Assembly: GCA_030668485.1 (NCBI GenBank)
Contig: DAOUTW010000036.1
Span: forward strand, 1 to 42,770
Direction of reading: 5' to 3'
DNA: 42,770 nucleotides
From: Candidatus Zixiibacteriota bacterium
GTDB lineage: Bacteria; Zixibacteria; MSB-5A5; GN15; JAAZOE01
Shown here piece by piece: positions 14,889 to 23,228 of this stretch. Under the pieces are notes generated by a model. The model did not search any database. It saw nothing but the letters and a program-made list of their open reading frames with translations, and had not been told where the DNA came from. The position numbers and the translations under genes are program-made. The stretch's first letter is position 1, and every line of letters starts with the position of its first letter.

Positions 14889-14920
14889 CCTTTTAAGCCG
14901 GTCCGGTGAGGCCGTAAAGG
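14889..14920 (+). promoter_or_regulatory. PyrR-binding RNA hairpin overlapping the leader-peptide ribosome site
   Basis: GGUCCGGUGAGGCC (14900-14913) matches the PyrR-binding consensus ARUCCNGNGAGGYU in its invariant core, with GG/CC replacing the AR/YU pairs. It folds with a C-G closing pair (14899/14914), a bulged U, a CC/GG stem and a GGUGA loop. A 5'-side AGC bulge and a lower stem of CCUUU(U)A (14889-14895) with UAAAGG (14915-14920) complete it. This is the architecture of known PyrR targets. The AAAGG of the lower stem is the leader peptide's Shine-Dalgarno. Confidence 0.78.
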
Positions 14921-14924
14921 AGCT

Positions 14925-15005
14925 ATGAAAAAGCAATTAAACAGAGATCGAAATAAATCGGGAGAATACCTGCCCGATATTTTTTTGCCCGAGGAAATAT
15001 CTTGA
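14925..15005 (+). CDS. 26-residue pyr leader peptide
   Basis: An open frame from ATG 14925 to TGA 15003-15005 encodes MKKQLNRDRNKSGEYLPDIF followed by LPEEIS. AAAGGAG lies 2-4 nt upstream, close but usable. The frame runs through the attenuator hairpin and its T-tract (codons ATT-TTT-TTG), and its TGA overlaps the TTG start of pyrR as TTGA. By position and design it resembles the E. coli pyrBI leader peptide, whose translation lets a ribosome break the attenuator when UTP is low and polymerase pauses. Its expression is probably controlled by PyrR binding the hairpin just upstream. The peptide itself probably has no function. Confidence 0.65.
   Translation: MKKQLNRDRNKSGEYLPDIFLPEEIS
14957..14986 (+). 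terminator. attenuator terminator inside the pyr leader peptide
   Basis: ATCGGG (14957-14962) pairs with CCCGAT (14973-14978) across a 10-nt loop, followed by a run of seven T (14980-14986). It would stop transcription 16 nt before pyrR. A second copy of TGCCCGA at 14986-14992 offers an alternative partner for the left arm. Confidence 0.7.
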
Positions 15006-15577
15006 ATAAAAATAATGCTCATGAGATCATGGATGACCACAAAATGGCTCGCGCCATTACCCGCATCGCCCATGAGATTCTGGAAAGGAACGGCGGAGCC
15101 GAATCGCTCGTGATCGTCGGAATCCTAACCCGCGGCGCTCACCTGGCGGCGCGGCTGGCTGAAACGATCAAGGGGATTGAAGGGGTCGATATCCCGGTCG
15201 GCCTGATGGATATCAACCTCTATCGAGATGATGTCCATTTTAACCCGGATCAACCGGAGGTTCGCAAGACAGAGATTATGTTCGATATTGACGAAAAGAA
15301 CCTGATCCTGGTGGATGATGTCCTTTACACCGGCCGCACGATCCGGGCCGCTCTTTCGCAAATCATAGATTTGGGTCGCCCGTGGACGGTGCAACTGGCG
15401 GTCCTGGTTGATCGCGGTCACCGGCAGTTGCCGATCAGGGCCGATTATGTCGGCAAGAATATCCCGACCAGTTTCGAGGATAATGTCCGCGTATATTTTA
15501 CCGAAAGCGATGAGAGTGATCAGGTCGTTTTATATCCGGCCACGGACAAGAAGTCTAAAAACGGAGAAATAAAATGA
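15002..15577 (+). CDS. pyrR: PyrR bifunctional pyr operon regulator / uracil phosphoribosyltransferase
   Basis: This 191-residue type I phosphoribosyltransferase has the PRPP-binding motif LILVDDVLYTGRT at 101-113, plus GILTRGAHLAARL and DINLYRDD, all typical of PyrR. PyrR binds UMP/UTP and then the leader RNA, repressing pyrimidine genes; it may also make UMP from uracil. The start is TTG 15002 with GAGG 7 nt upstream, overlapping the leader-peptide stop. A GTG or ATG further in would remove conserved residues. Its stop overlaps the ATG of pyrB (ATGA). A matching RNA target lies in its own leader. Confidence 0.94.
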   Translation: MNKNNAHEIMDDHKMARAITRIAHEILERNGGAESLVIVGILTRGAHLAARLAETIKGIEGVDIPVGLMDINLYRDDVHFNPDQPEVRKTEIMFDIDEKNLILVDDVLYTGRTIRAALSQIIDLGRPWTVQLAVLVDRGHRQLPIRADYVGKNIPTSFEDNVRVYFTESDESDQVVLYPATDKKSKNGEIK

Positions 15578-16512
15578 GTCTATCGTCGCGGCACCTGCTG
15601 CAACTGGAAGGCACGCCCAAGAAAGATCTTGATTTGATTCTTGATACGGCCGAGAGTTTCCGTGAAATCCTCGACCGACCGATCAAGAAGGTGCCACCGC
15701 TGCGAGGTAAAACGGTCGTCAACATTTTTTATGAACCGTCGACGCGCACCAAGTTGTCGTTTGAGCTGGCGGAGAAGCGGTTATCGGCTGACACGATGAC
15801 CTTTACCACGGCAATGTCGTCGGTGCGTAAAGGAGAATCGCTCAAGGACACGGTTCGCAATATCGAGGCGATGAAAATCGATATGGTGGTGGTCCGCCAC
15901 AGTTCTGCGGGGGTACCGTATTACCTGACCCAATGCCTTGAGGCCAATATTATCAATGCCGGTGACGGCACCCATGAGCATCCGACTCAGGGTCTGCTGG
16001 ATATTTTTACGATCCGGCAGAAATACGGAAAGATAAAAGGTCTGCGGGTTCTGCTCGTCGGCGATCTCAAGCATTCGCGAGTAGCGCGGTCGAATATCTG
16101 GGGTTTGAAAACTTTGGGGGCCTCGGTTGCAATCTGCGGCCCATCGACTTTATTACCGTATGAGGCCGAAAAATTCGGAATAGATGTTTATACCGATATT
16201 GACGAGGCGATGGAGGGCGTGGATGTCGTCAATATTCTTCGCATTCAGTTGGAGCGGCAAAAAGCGGGATTGTTCCCATCCCAACGGGAATATACCAATC
16301 TATTCGGAATAACTACCGAAAGACTCAAGCGGCTGAATAAAAATTATACCATTATGCATCCCGGCCCGATGAATCGAGGGGTCGAAATCAGCAACGATGT
16401 CGCCGACAGTCCCGCCTCGGTTATCCTGAGCCAGGTTACCAACGGTCAGGCGGTTCGTATGGCGGTCCTTTATCTCCTGTCGGGGGCTGAAGAACAGGGA
16501 AACAAAGTCTAA
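15574..16512 (+). CDS. pyrB: aspartate carbamoyltransferase catalytic subunit
   Basis: This 312-residue enzyme joins carbamoyl phosphate and aspartate to give carbamoyl aspartate in UMP synthesis. It has the carbamoyl-phosphate motif S-T-R-T (56-59) in FYEPSTRTKLSFE, HEHPTQGLLDIFTI, LLVGDLKHSRVARS, and HPGPMNRGVEI near the C-terminus. Length and domain order are those of the class without a PyrI regulatory chain; no pyrI is present. ATG 15574 overlaps the pyrR stop, so the two are translationally coupled. Confidence 0.96.
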   Translation: MSLSSRHLLQLEGTPKKDLDLILDTAESFREILDRPIKKVPPLRGKTVVNIFYEPSTRTKLSFELAEKRLSADTMTFTTAMSSVRKGESLKDTVRNIEAMKIDMVVVRHSSAGVPYYLTQCLEANIINAGDGTHEHPTQGLLDIFTIRQKYGKIKGLRVLLVGDLKHSRVARSNIWGLKTLGASVAICGPSTLLPYEAEKFGIDVYTDIDEAMEGVDVVNILRIQLERQKAGLFPSQREYTNLFGITTERLKRLNKNYTIMHPGPMNRGVEISNDVADSPASVILSQVTNGQAVRMAVLYLLSGAEEQGNKV

Positions 16513-16532
16513 GCTAAACTGGAAAGGCTGTT

Positions 16533-17840
16533 ATGCAATTCGATCTATTGATTATAAACGGGACACTGATGGATCCCGGATTCGGGTTTACCAAGAAGGC
16601 CGATCTCGGTATCAAGGATGGTAAAATCGCAAAGGTGTTTGATGAGGGTAAACTGACCAGGAAAGTAATTGATAAATTCCCCGCAGAGTCTATTGTAGAT
16701 GCCGAGGGCGCGATTGTGACGCCGGGGCTGGTCGATATTCATGTTCATTTCCGCGAACCGGGCCGCGAGGATAAGGAGACGATTCAATCCGGATCGCGGG
16801 CGGCGGCGGCTGGAGGATTTACAACGGTAGCCTGTATGCCGAACACTCAACCTGCCATCGACAACCAGGAGACGGTCAAATTCGTAACTTCGCTGGCCGA
16901 GAAGGGAGATTGCCGGGTCTACTGTGTCGGGGCGATCACCAAGAATCGGGACGGCGAGGAATTATCTGAAATCGGCGATCTGGTTAAGGCCGGCGTCGTG
17001 GCGATTTCCGATGACGGCGATTATTTGCAGAATCCGGAAATGATGCGACGGGCTTTGGAATATGCCAGGATGTTTGATATTCCGGTGATATCTCATGCCG
17101 AGGATGAATTTCTGGCCGGAGGGGGGATTGTCAACGAATCGTTCGAATCATCCCGTCTGGGGATGCAGGGTCGGCCGGCGGTGGCTGAGGAGATTGCCAT
17201 TCTTCGCGATATCAAGCTGGCCGGATTGACCGGTGGACGCCTGCATATCGCTCATGTGTCGACTGCCGGCGGGGTCGAGGCTATCCGGAGGGGCAAGGCT
17301 GAAGGAGTGAAAGTAACCGCGGAAGTGGCGCCGCATCACTTCACTTTGACCGATGATCTTATCGGGGAGAAATTCGATACCAACCTGCGTGTCAATCCGC
17401 CGATCCGGAGCGAGGCCGACCGGCAGGCAATGATCAAAGGGCTGATTGACGGTACTATCGATTGTATCGCTACCGACCATGCGCCGCATACCGAAGAAGA
17501 AAAAGATGTCGAATTCGACCAGGCTTCGCCGGGCATGATCGGTCTTGAGACCAGTCTCGGGCTGGCGATAACGGAGCTCTCCGACAGGGGGTATCTCGCG
17601 ATACCGGATCTTTTGCGGAAAATGAGTTCCAATCCGGCCAAGATTATCGGTTTGGAGCCGAATAGTCTGAATGAGGGCGAGGTTGCCGACATAACAATTT
17701 TTGATCCGGAAGCCCGCTGGGTTGTAAAAAAGGAAAAGTTCCTTTCCAAGTCAAAGAATTCGCCCTTCGTGGGGCGTAAGTTAAAGGGAAAGATCAAAGC
17801 CACGGTAATGGGCGGAAGAATAACCTACCGGGCTAAATAA
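16533..17840 (+). CDS. pyrC: dihydroorotase (class I)
   Basis: This 435-residue amidohydrolase closes carbamoyl aspartate to dihydroorotate. Metal-binding features are H70 and H72 in VDIHVHFREPG, D in ISDDGDYL, H in VISHAEDEF, H in LHIAHVSTAGG and D/H in ATDHAPHT. The PNTQPAIDNQ and ASPGMIGLETSLGL blocks are typical of class I enzymes. AAAGG lies 6 nt before the ATG, 20 nt after pyrB. The pyrR-pyrB-pyrC order is common in bacteria; carAB, pyrD, pyrE and pyrF are not here. Confidence 0.96.
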   Translation: MQFDLLIINGTLMDPGFGFTKKADLGIKDGKIAKVFDEGKLTRKVIDKFPAESIVDAEGAIVTPGLVDIHVHFREPGREDKETIQSGSRAAAAGGFTTVACMPNTQPAIDNQETVKFVTSLAEKGDCRVYCVGAITKNRDGEELSEIGDLVKAGVVAISDDGDYLQNPEMMRRALEYARMFDIPVISHAEDEFLAGGGIVNESFESSRLGMQGRPAVAEEIAILRDIKLAGLTGGRLHIAHVSTAGGVEAIRRGKAEGVKVTAEVAPHHFTLTDDLIGEKFDTNLRVNPPIRSEADRQAMIKGLIDGTIDCIATDHAPHTEEEKDVEFDQASPGMIGLETSLGLAITELSDRGYLAIPDLLRKMSSNPAKIIGLEPNSLNEGEVADITIFDPEARWVVKKEKFLSKSKNSPFVGRKLKGKIKATVMGGRITYRAK

Positions 17841-17862
17841 TAAAAAGTAATGAAGGTGTCCT

Positions 17863-18264
17863 ATGAATAAGACAAGAACGTTTCGATTTTTGACCTTTAC
17901 GACTTTTCTGCCGCTGCCTATCCTGGGGATTATGGTGATATTCGGAGGGATGGGAGCGCTTTTCAAGATCGGCTGGCTGCAGTCGGCTCCCGACGTGCTG
18001 CTGATCCCGATGCTTTTGCTATATTATATCTCCCTGATTATGGGGGCTTTATATGGGTATATGAAGCAGGAGGATTCGGTTTACTTGATGGCGATGATCG
18101 GTATCGCAATCTGGATTGTCGGTTTTTTGCTGGGAGCATTTCTGTCATTTGGCCGGCCGGTGATGATCGGTATCAATGTGATTTTACTGGCGGCGGTATT
18201 GGTGCTTCATATTCTGCAATATAGTCACACCAAAAAATGGGAAGCGCGGCTGCAAAAAGCGTAG
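17863..18264 (+). CDS. small integral membrane protein, about four helices
   Basis: This 133-residue protein has hydrophobic segments at about 14-34, 43-64, 71-95 and 100-120, and basic residues at both ends (NKTRTFRF and KKWEARLQK). I recognise no family. GAAGG lies 6 nt before the ATG, 22 nt after pyrC, and a strong terminator follows, so it is the last gene of the pyr operon. The position suggests no specific function; a transport or accessory role would be a guess. Confidence 0.7.
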   Translation: MNKTRTFRFLTFTTFLPLPILGIMVIFGGMGALFKIGWLQSAPDVLLIPMLLLYYISLIMGALYGYMKQEDSVYLMAMIGIAIWIVGFLLGAFLSFGRPVMIGINVILLAAVLVLHILQYSHTKKWEARLQKA

Positions 18265-18317
18265 AGGTGCACCTGATAATTTTGATCAGGCAATCCTGTG
18301 AGGTCCTAAAATTAAAG

Positions 18318-18353
18318 AAGGCGGCGGATCAATTTATCCGCCGCCTTTATATT
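18318..18353. terminator. strong bidirectional intrinsic terminator
   Basis: AAGGCGGCGGAT (18318-18329) and ATCCGCCGCCTT (18336-18347) form a perfect 12-bp stem with a CAATTT loop. TTTATATTT follows on the + strand, and a T-rich stretch follows on the - strand. It separates the pyr operon from the convergent lipoprotein gene ending at 18385. Confidence 0.85.
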
Positions 18354-18384
18354 TGCGGTTATGCATTATGCCCGAACTATCTTC

Positions 18385-19728
18385 TTATGGGCTTACCAGG
18401 TTTTGAATCGAAGGTTGTATTGGAGTGCCCTCATAGGTGGCCAGTTCGGCCGCAATCAGGTTTAAATCGCCGGTATGGGTGATGGTGAATATCCGGCTGT
18501 ATCCGGAGGCGATATAATCCTGCCCGATGTTATAGACCAGGACTCGTAATTCATTGCCGTCGACTCCATATTTGATATCCATGTCCCGGGCTCCAAACAT
18601 CAATTCGGGAACGCCGAGTTCTCCGGTGAAGTTAAAAACGAACAGGCCGGCGCCGAGATCATGGGGGGCGTCGATGGAAATATTGCCATTTTGTAGGAAG
18701 ACCTGGGCAATTTCGGGCGGGTAGACGAGATTATCATATGGAATAGCATCGCCAACGATAATCCGGATGAGATAAACGAAGTCGGCAACTGATAATTCTA
18801 TGCCGTCGTAATTGACATCCGAGGCGGCGGTGGAGGCTGCGACATGACCGTTAAAGGCGGCTGTTCCATTGATGAAGTAATTTGAGAAAATGACGGCGTC
18901 GGCAATTTCATTTGCGAGACCGTTCACGTTCAGATCGCCGCGAGGATCGATCGGATCGGAGCAGACAAGATCCAGTCCGCCGTTGTAGAAGTCGATATAG
19001 CGGATAGAGGTTTCATCACCGCCGTCAAAGCAGGGGCTGTTGGGGACGCCATAAGGGCCGGGGAAGCCGTAAGTTGAATCTTGAATTTCACTGCCGTCGT
19101 AATCATATATATATCTGTTAAGAGCAAGAGTATCGCCATCTATGGTGGATATTGCATTGTCGCCGCAATCGCCCCAGTAGAATGCGACCGGCTGGAAGGT
19201 GCATTCATACTGGCGGTCATTGCTGACGAAGAAAGTTATGGTGGCTATTGGTAGGGGAATTATCCCGCCGATGCAGTCATAATCGGGATGGATACCTCCA
19301 TTGTTGGTCTCAGCCACACCTACAATACGCACCAAACCCGAGAAGTACAGGCCGGGCGGCGCGCCATAGCGATAAGTGAAATATTCCCAGCCGCAGCTAT
19401 TGAGGTATTCACTAATGGCGGCCTCGGTGAAAGCGAGAGCGGCGGCATCATAGCCGATTAGAAGATCGAAGCCTCCGAATGGTATCGAATCGAGATCGGC
19501 GGTGATATCAAGGTCATAGTAATGGCCTTGAAGGACGTCATGGCCAGTTTCAATACTCACTTCCCAGACTTTGACAGGTTCTTCTTCCTCTTCTTCTTCC
19601 TCCTCGTCTTCTGGTACAATAATATCGTCAGGATCGATGTTTCCGATCTTGTCGGTACATCCGCCGAATGTCAGAAGGAAGCAGCCGAAGGCTATTATCA
19701 TCAGAATTGAAAGCCATGTGTGACGCAT
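18385..19728 (-). CDS. lipoprotein with poly-Glu linker, cohesin-like domain and dockerin-like repeats
   Basis: This is a 447-residue exported protein. A signal sequence ends in L-T-F-G-G-C, so C24 is the likely lipidated Cys, although F at -3 is imperfect. Residues 40-50 are almost all Glu (D41, then E42-E50). Residues about 52-185 are a beta-rich domain starting VWEVSIETGHDVLQGHYYDLDITADLDSIPFGGFDLLIGYD, which resembles cohesin-like folds. Two dockerin-type calcium loops follow at about 265-285 (GDLNVNGLANEIADAVIFSNYF) and 303-327 (SDVNYDGIELSVADFVYLIRIIVGD). A C-terminal beta-rich part completes it. GGGAGG lies 8 nt before the ATG. It is probably an outer-membrane-anchored surface protein; its binding partner is unknown. 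Confidence 0.78.
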   Translation of the reverse strand: MRHTWLSILMIIAFGCFLLTFGGCTDKIGNIDPDDIIVPEDEEEEEEEEEPVKVWEVSIETGHDVLQGHYYDLDITADLDSIPFGGFDLLIGYDAAALAFTEAAISEYLNSCGWEYFTYRYGAPPGLYFSGLVRIVGVAETNNGGIHPDYDCIGGIIPLPIATITFFVSNDRQYECTFQPVAFYWGDCGDNAISTIDGDTLALNRYIYDYDGSEIQDSTYGFPGPYGVPNSPCFDGGDETSIRYIDFYNGGLDLVCSDPIDPRGDLNVNGLANEIADAVIFSNYFINGTAAFNGHVAASTAASDVNYDGIELSVADFVYLIRIIVGDAIPYDNLVYPPEIAQVFLQNGNISIDAPHDLGAGLFVFNFTGELGVPELMFGARDMDIKYGVDGNELRVLVYNIGQDYIASGYSRIFTITHTGDLNLIAAELATYEGTPIQPSIQNLVSP

Positions 19729-20104
19729 TGAAAAATCCTCCCGGGTAGATTAAGTTTTTCGTCGATATATGCAACGATATATGAAATATAAGCAGAAATG
19801 GGAGTTATCAAAGGGATTTCTGGGGTTCGAGATAGGCGGCAGGAGAGGGGGCTATTATACCTTGACCGGTTCGATGATTGAGTCTAAATTACCTGCTTGC
19901 CTGTATAATGTTATTGTTATGGATAGTGATTGAGATTTCAATTTCATTTCTTCTTCGGCAATGCTTATATTAAACAGACTGTAGCTACCGGAAATGAATT
20001 GTTCAGGAAGTGAGAAAAGGCCGAAATTGACTTGGCAGGGAAGGTCAATTTTCATAAATTTGACCTTGGCAATAATTTTATAAAGGGTTCCAGGGATAGG
20101 TATA
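19729..20104. other. intergenic region between divergent genes
   Basis: This 376-nt AT-rich region lies between the lipoprotein gene (reverse) and the glycan operon (forward). It contains CGATATATG twice (around 19762 and 19775) and one possible small reverse-strand gene (19855-20055). I see no terminator, tRNA or clear consensus promoter. The promoter of the glycan operon must lie here or be non-consensus. Confidence 0.5.
19855..20055 (-). CDS. possible small protein, 66 aa, unknown
   Basis: The frame begins MKIDLPCQVNFGLF and ends LDSIIEPVKV. It is moderately hydrophobic, with an acidic-basic stretch EEEMKLKSQS and no recognised motif. AAGG lies 8 nt before the ATG, which is the main support. 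It is divergent from the glycosyltransferase at 20105. It may be a chance frame in AT-rich DNA. Confidence 0.3.
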   Translation of the reverse strand: MKIDLPCQVNFGLFSLPEQFISGSYSLFNISIAEEEMKLKSQSLSITITLYRQAGNLDSIIEPVKV

Positions 20105-21079
20105 ATGGAAGAACAGAAAAGAAATGGCGATCCGCGCGTTTCAGTCGTAGTTCCGGCTTACAATGAGGACGGGAATGTCGAGGAGTTATGCCGTCAATTC
20201 GATGCTATGGGGGAGAAGGCCACCTTTTCATTCGAGGTGTTGATTATCGATGATGGCTCCACGGACCGAACCGCCGAGATCCTGACAGCGCAGGAAGCCA
20301 AATATCCTTTTCTCCGGATGATTTCCCACGGCCGCAACCGGGGTCTGACCGAAGCGTTGCAAACCGGATTTGCTAATGCACTTGGTGAGATATTCGTTTT
20401 TTATCCCGCTGACTTGCAATATAAGCCGGAAGATATCCCGGCCATGATCGCCAAACTGGATGAGGGCAACGATCTGGTGACGGGATGGAAACAGGGCGAA
20501 TACAGCAAGCGGTTCGTATCGAAAATATACAACACTTTATCCCGAAAGCTATTCGGACTCAAGGTTCATGATTTAAATTCGGTCAAGGCCTTCCGCCGCG
20601 AGGTTATCGATAATATATTTCTCCGCCGTGATTGGCATCGGTATCTGGTGGCCCTGGCAGTAGAGCAGGGATTCCGCGTCGATGAGGTGAAAATTCCGTT
20701 ATACCCCCGGTATAGCGGCGATTCCAAATTTTCCGGTTTCTGGCGTATTCCGGTCGGAGTTCTCGACCTGCTGGCGGTTAAGTCACAACTGACCCTGTTG
20801 CGTAAACCACTTCTCTTTTTCGGATTTCTGGGAACGTTGTTGCTCGGCGGAGGAGTTCTTGTCGGTCTGGTTGCGATATATTTTCGTGTATTTGAGCATA
20901 CCGGTTTCCGGCCCATGCTCTACCTGGTAATCCTTTTATCGGTTCTGGGACTTCTGTTTTTCATCCTTGGTTTCCTGGCCGAGGGCCTGGCCGCGATCAG
21001 AGAAGAAATTTCAGGCGTCAGTGCGGCTGTCAAGCGACTGGAGGCTTTGCAGAAACGCAAACGCCGCGAAGAGGACTGA
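20105..21079 (+). CDS. GT2 family glycosyltransferase, polyprenyl-phosphate sugar type
   Basis: This 324-residue protein has an N-terminal GT-A domain: VSVVVPAYNEDGNVEELC, LIIDDGSTDRT, GRNRGLTEALQTGFANA and FYPADLQYKPED as the acidic-site region. Two C-terminal membrane helices (about 237-260 and 270-298) and a basic tail follow. This layout is that of GtrB/DPM1-like enzymes that transfer a sugar from a nucleotide to undecaprenyl phosphate. AGG lies close to the ATG. It is the first gene of the glycan operon. Sugar specificity cannot be read from sequence. Confidence 0.87.
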   Translation: MEEQKRNGDPRVSVVVPAYNEDGNVEELCRQFDAMGEKATFSFEVLIIDDGSTDRTAEILTAQEAKYPFLRMISHGRNRGLTEALQTGFANALGEIFVFYPADLQYKPEDIPAMIAKLDEGNDLVTGWKQGEYSKRFVSKIYNTLSRKLFGLKVHDLNSVKAFRREVIDNIFLRRDWHRYLVALAVEQGFRVDEVKIPLYPRYSGDSKFSGFWRIPVGVLDLLAVKSQLTLLRKPLLFFGFLGTLLLGGGVLVGLVAIYFRVFEHTGFRPMLYLVILLSVLGLLFFILGFLAEGLAAIREEISGVSAAVKRLEALQKRKRREED

Positions 21080-21087
21080 GTGGACTT

Positions 21088-22287
21088 TTGAAAGTCGTCG
21101 TCATAACCCACAATTATATCCGCCGCGAAGGGGATCTCACCGCGTTATACCTTCATCGGTTGTCATCGGGGCTGGTTGAGAAAGGCCTCGAAATAACCGT
21201 CGTTTGTCCGCATGCTCCGGGCCTGCTTCGCAACGATGAAATCGACGGCGTTAAGATTAAAAGATTCGGTTATCCCTTTTCCGGAATCAAACCGCTTGTC
21301 TATACCGGTAATATGCATCAGGAGGTGGCCGGATCGATTTTGGCCAAGTTTGTTTTCCTGAGCTTCCTCTGTTCCTTCTACCGATTCGCCCGTAAAATCT
21401 GTCGTCAGGAAAAACCAGATTTGATCTGGGCCAACTGGTGGGCTCCGCCGGGAATTATCGCGGCCCGGATAGCGCGTAAGATGAATGTGCCATTGGTAAT
21501 TTCTTCTCACGGCACTGATATATCGCTTCTGAGTAAAGGTGGAATATTCAGGAGAATCAGCCGGTATGTGTATGAGAGGACTAATAAAGCTACGGTAGTA
21601 TCTTCTTTCTTGAAGGACAAACTTCTACGGAATACCGATGTCATTGCCGGCGATGATGTGTCGGTCATCCCGATGCCGGTCGGGATGGAGCATTTCCCCA
21701 AAACGGCTCAACCGGAGAACGATGTCCCGGTTTTACTATCCGTGGCCAGGTACACCAAACAGAAGAGGTTGGGTGATATCATGTCGGCTGCGGCGAAGCT
21801 CAAGGCCGAGGGTATACCATTTAAGATTATCATGGTCGGCGAGGGCCCTCTTGAGGCTGAATTAAAAAAGGCGGTGGCCGACGGCGGGCTGGATGATCAA
21901 ATCGAGTTTATGTCACTGGTGGCGCAGCAACGGCTGGGAGAACTGTATCGGCAATCGGATGCCGTGATATTGTCATCCGAGGATGAAGGGTTCGGCCTGG
22001 TGCTGGTGGAAGCAGGATTTACCGGCCGGGTAGTGGTCGGTTCACGATCCGGCGGGATAACGGATATTATAAACGACGGTGAGAACGGCTTGCTGTATGA
22101 ATTGGGGGATATCGAAGCCCTATCCGAATGTATCAGGCAAATTCTGACCGATCGCGAGCTTAGAGCCCAACTGGGCGAGGGAAACTATAAGAGAGCAACG
22201 GAGAATTTTTCGACGCCGGTTCTGGTCGATCGAGTGTATAATCTATTCATGTCAGTATCATCTGAAAATGGCGGGTTGCAAGTATGA
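21088..22287 (+). CDS. GT4 family glycosyltransferase (group 1)
   Basis: This 399-residue GT-B enzyme opens KVVVITHNYIRREGDLTALYLHRLSSGL and contains PDLIWANWWAPPGIIAARIA, PLVISSHGTDISLL, LSVARYTKQKRLGDIMSAAAKL and the GT4 donor-site motif SSEDEGFGLVLVEAG. It probably adds a hexose in envelope glycan assembly. The start is a TTG at 21088, which begins the conserved first strand; a GAG-type ribosome site lies upstream. The end overlaps the next gene by ATGA. Confidence 0.9.
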   Translation: MKVVVITHNYIRREGDLTALYLHRLSSGLVEKGLEITVVCPHAPGLLRNDEIDGVKIKRFGYPFSGIKPLVYTGNMHQEVAGSILAKFVFLSFLCSFYRFARKICRQEKPDLIWANWWAPPGIIAARIARKMNVPLVISSHGTDISLLSKGGIFRRISRYVYERTNKATVVSSFLKDKLLRNTDVIAGDDVSVIPMPVGMEHFPKTAQPENDVPVLLSVARYTKQKRLGDIMSAAAKLKAEGIPFKIIMVGEGPLEAELKKAVADGGLDDQIEFMSLVAQQRLGELYRQSDAVILSSEDEGFGLVLVEAGFTGRVVVGSRSGGITDIINDGENGLLYELGDIEALSECIRQILTDRELRAQLGEGNYKRATENFSTPVLVDRVYNLFMSVSSENGGLQV

Positions 22288-23216
22288 ATGCCGCTGCGAA
22301 GAAAATAATCTGGCGGTCGCTTCAGGTCATTGTTATCGGTTTGATTTTCTATTTTATTATCCGGCAATTGGCCGAAAACTGGCACCTGGTAAGAAACTTT
22401 GACTGGCAGATCAATATTTATTATTTAATCGCGGCGTTAGTGTCAGTCATTTTTACTTTCTTTATTTTTTCCTCGGTTTGGCGGATAATTGTCCTGTCGC
22501 TTGATAAAAAAGTCAGCTACCGAAAATCGTTCAAAATTGCCTACCTGGCCAACCTGGGCCGTTATATTCCCGGCAAAGTATGGCAGATGTTCGGCATGAT
22601 TTTCCTGGCCAAAAAAGAGGGAGTTACCGAGGAAGAAGCGGTAACGTCATTCGGATTATCACAGATATTTGCCATTCCCTCGGGGCTCCTTTCCGGGTTG
22701 GTTTTTCTGAGTGTCTATCCCGGAGTATTGCGTCAGTATGCCGACATCCCTTTTTTGACCACCGGTGTGGTGATTGTCGCTGCCGCTATTTTTCTTGTTT
22801 CGTTGATGGTTGTCTTCCTCCCGCGTCTGATGGAATCATTTTTTAACCGTATTATCACCCTGGTCAAACGGAAACCGATTCGGCTGCGGATGAACAAATC
22901 GCTTGCGGCGACTATATACGGAGGTTATTTTCTAGCATGGAGTTTGTACGGCTTTTCCTTCTGGCTATTCGTTAAAGGTATTACCGTCCAGGAAACCGCG
23001 CTGCTCCCGATGGCCGGTATATTCATAATTGCCTATCAGGTCGGCTATCTGTTCCTGCTGGCTCCCGGCGGAGTCGGGCCGCGGGAAGCTATGATGACGA
23101 TGATGCTGGCCCCGTTTTTCGGACCCGGAGTGCCGGCGGCGATTGCCGTTGCCGCCCGGATATGGTTGATCGCAGCCGAGACGGTTTCGGCCATGATCGC
23201 CCTAAAAATAAAATGA
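22284..23216 (+). CDS. lysylphosphatidylglycerol synthetase/AglD-type membrane protein (UPF0104)
   Basis: This is a 310-residue polytopic protein with about eight helices. Landmarks are R-Y-I-P-G-K-V-W-Q (about 92-100) and P-G-G-V-G-P-R-E-A-M (about 261-270), which are hallmark segments of the LPG-synthase transmembrane/AglD family. Members take part in lipid flipping or in glycosyl transfer on lipid-linked sugars. There is no soluble LPG-synthase domain. ATG overlaps the previous stop, so translation is coupled. In this operon a lipid-linked sugar role is likely. Confidence 0.85.
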   Translation: MNAAAKKIIWRSLQVIVIGLIFYFIIRQLAENWHLVRNFDWQINIYYLIAALVSVIFTFFIFSSVWRIIVLSLDKKVSYRKSFKIAYLANLGRYIPGKVWQMFGMIFLAKKEGVTEEEAVTSFGLSQIFAIPSGLLSGLVFLSVYPGVLRQYADIPFLTTGVVIVAAAIFLVSLMVVFLPRLMESFFNRIITLVKRKPIRLRMNKSLAATIYGGYFLAWSLYGFSFWLFVKGITVQETALLPMAGIFIIAYQVGYLFLLAPGGVGPREAMMTMMLAPFFGPGVPAAIAVAARIWLIAAETVSAMIALKIK

Positions 23217-23228
23217 TGGAGCTTTATT

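Noticed and set aside
21488-21701. Various 60-120-codon frames antisense to the glycosyltransferase genes and elsewhere
   Set aside because: They overlap real genes, lack ribosome sites and show no family motifs.
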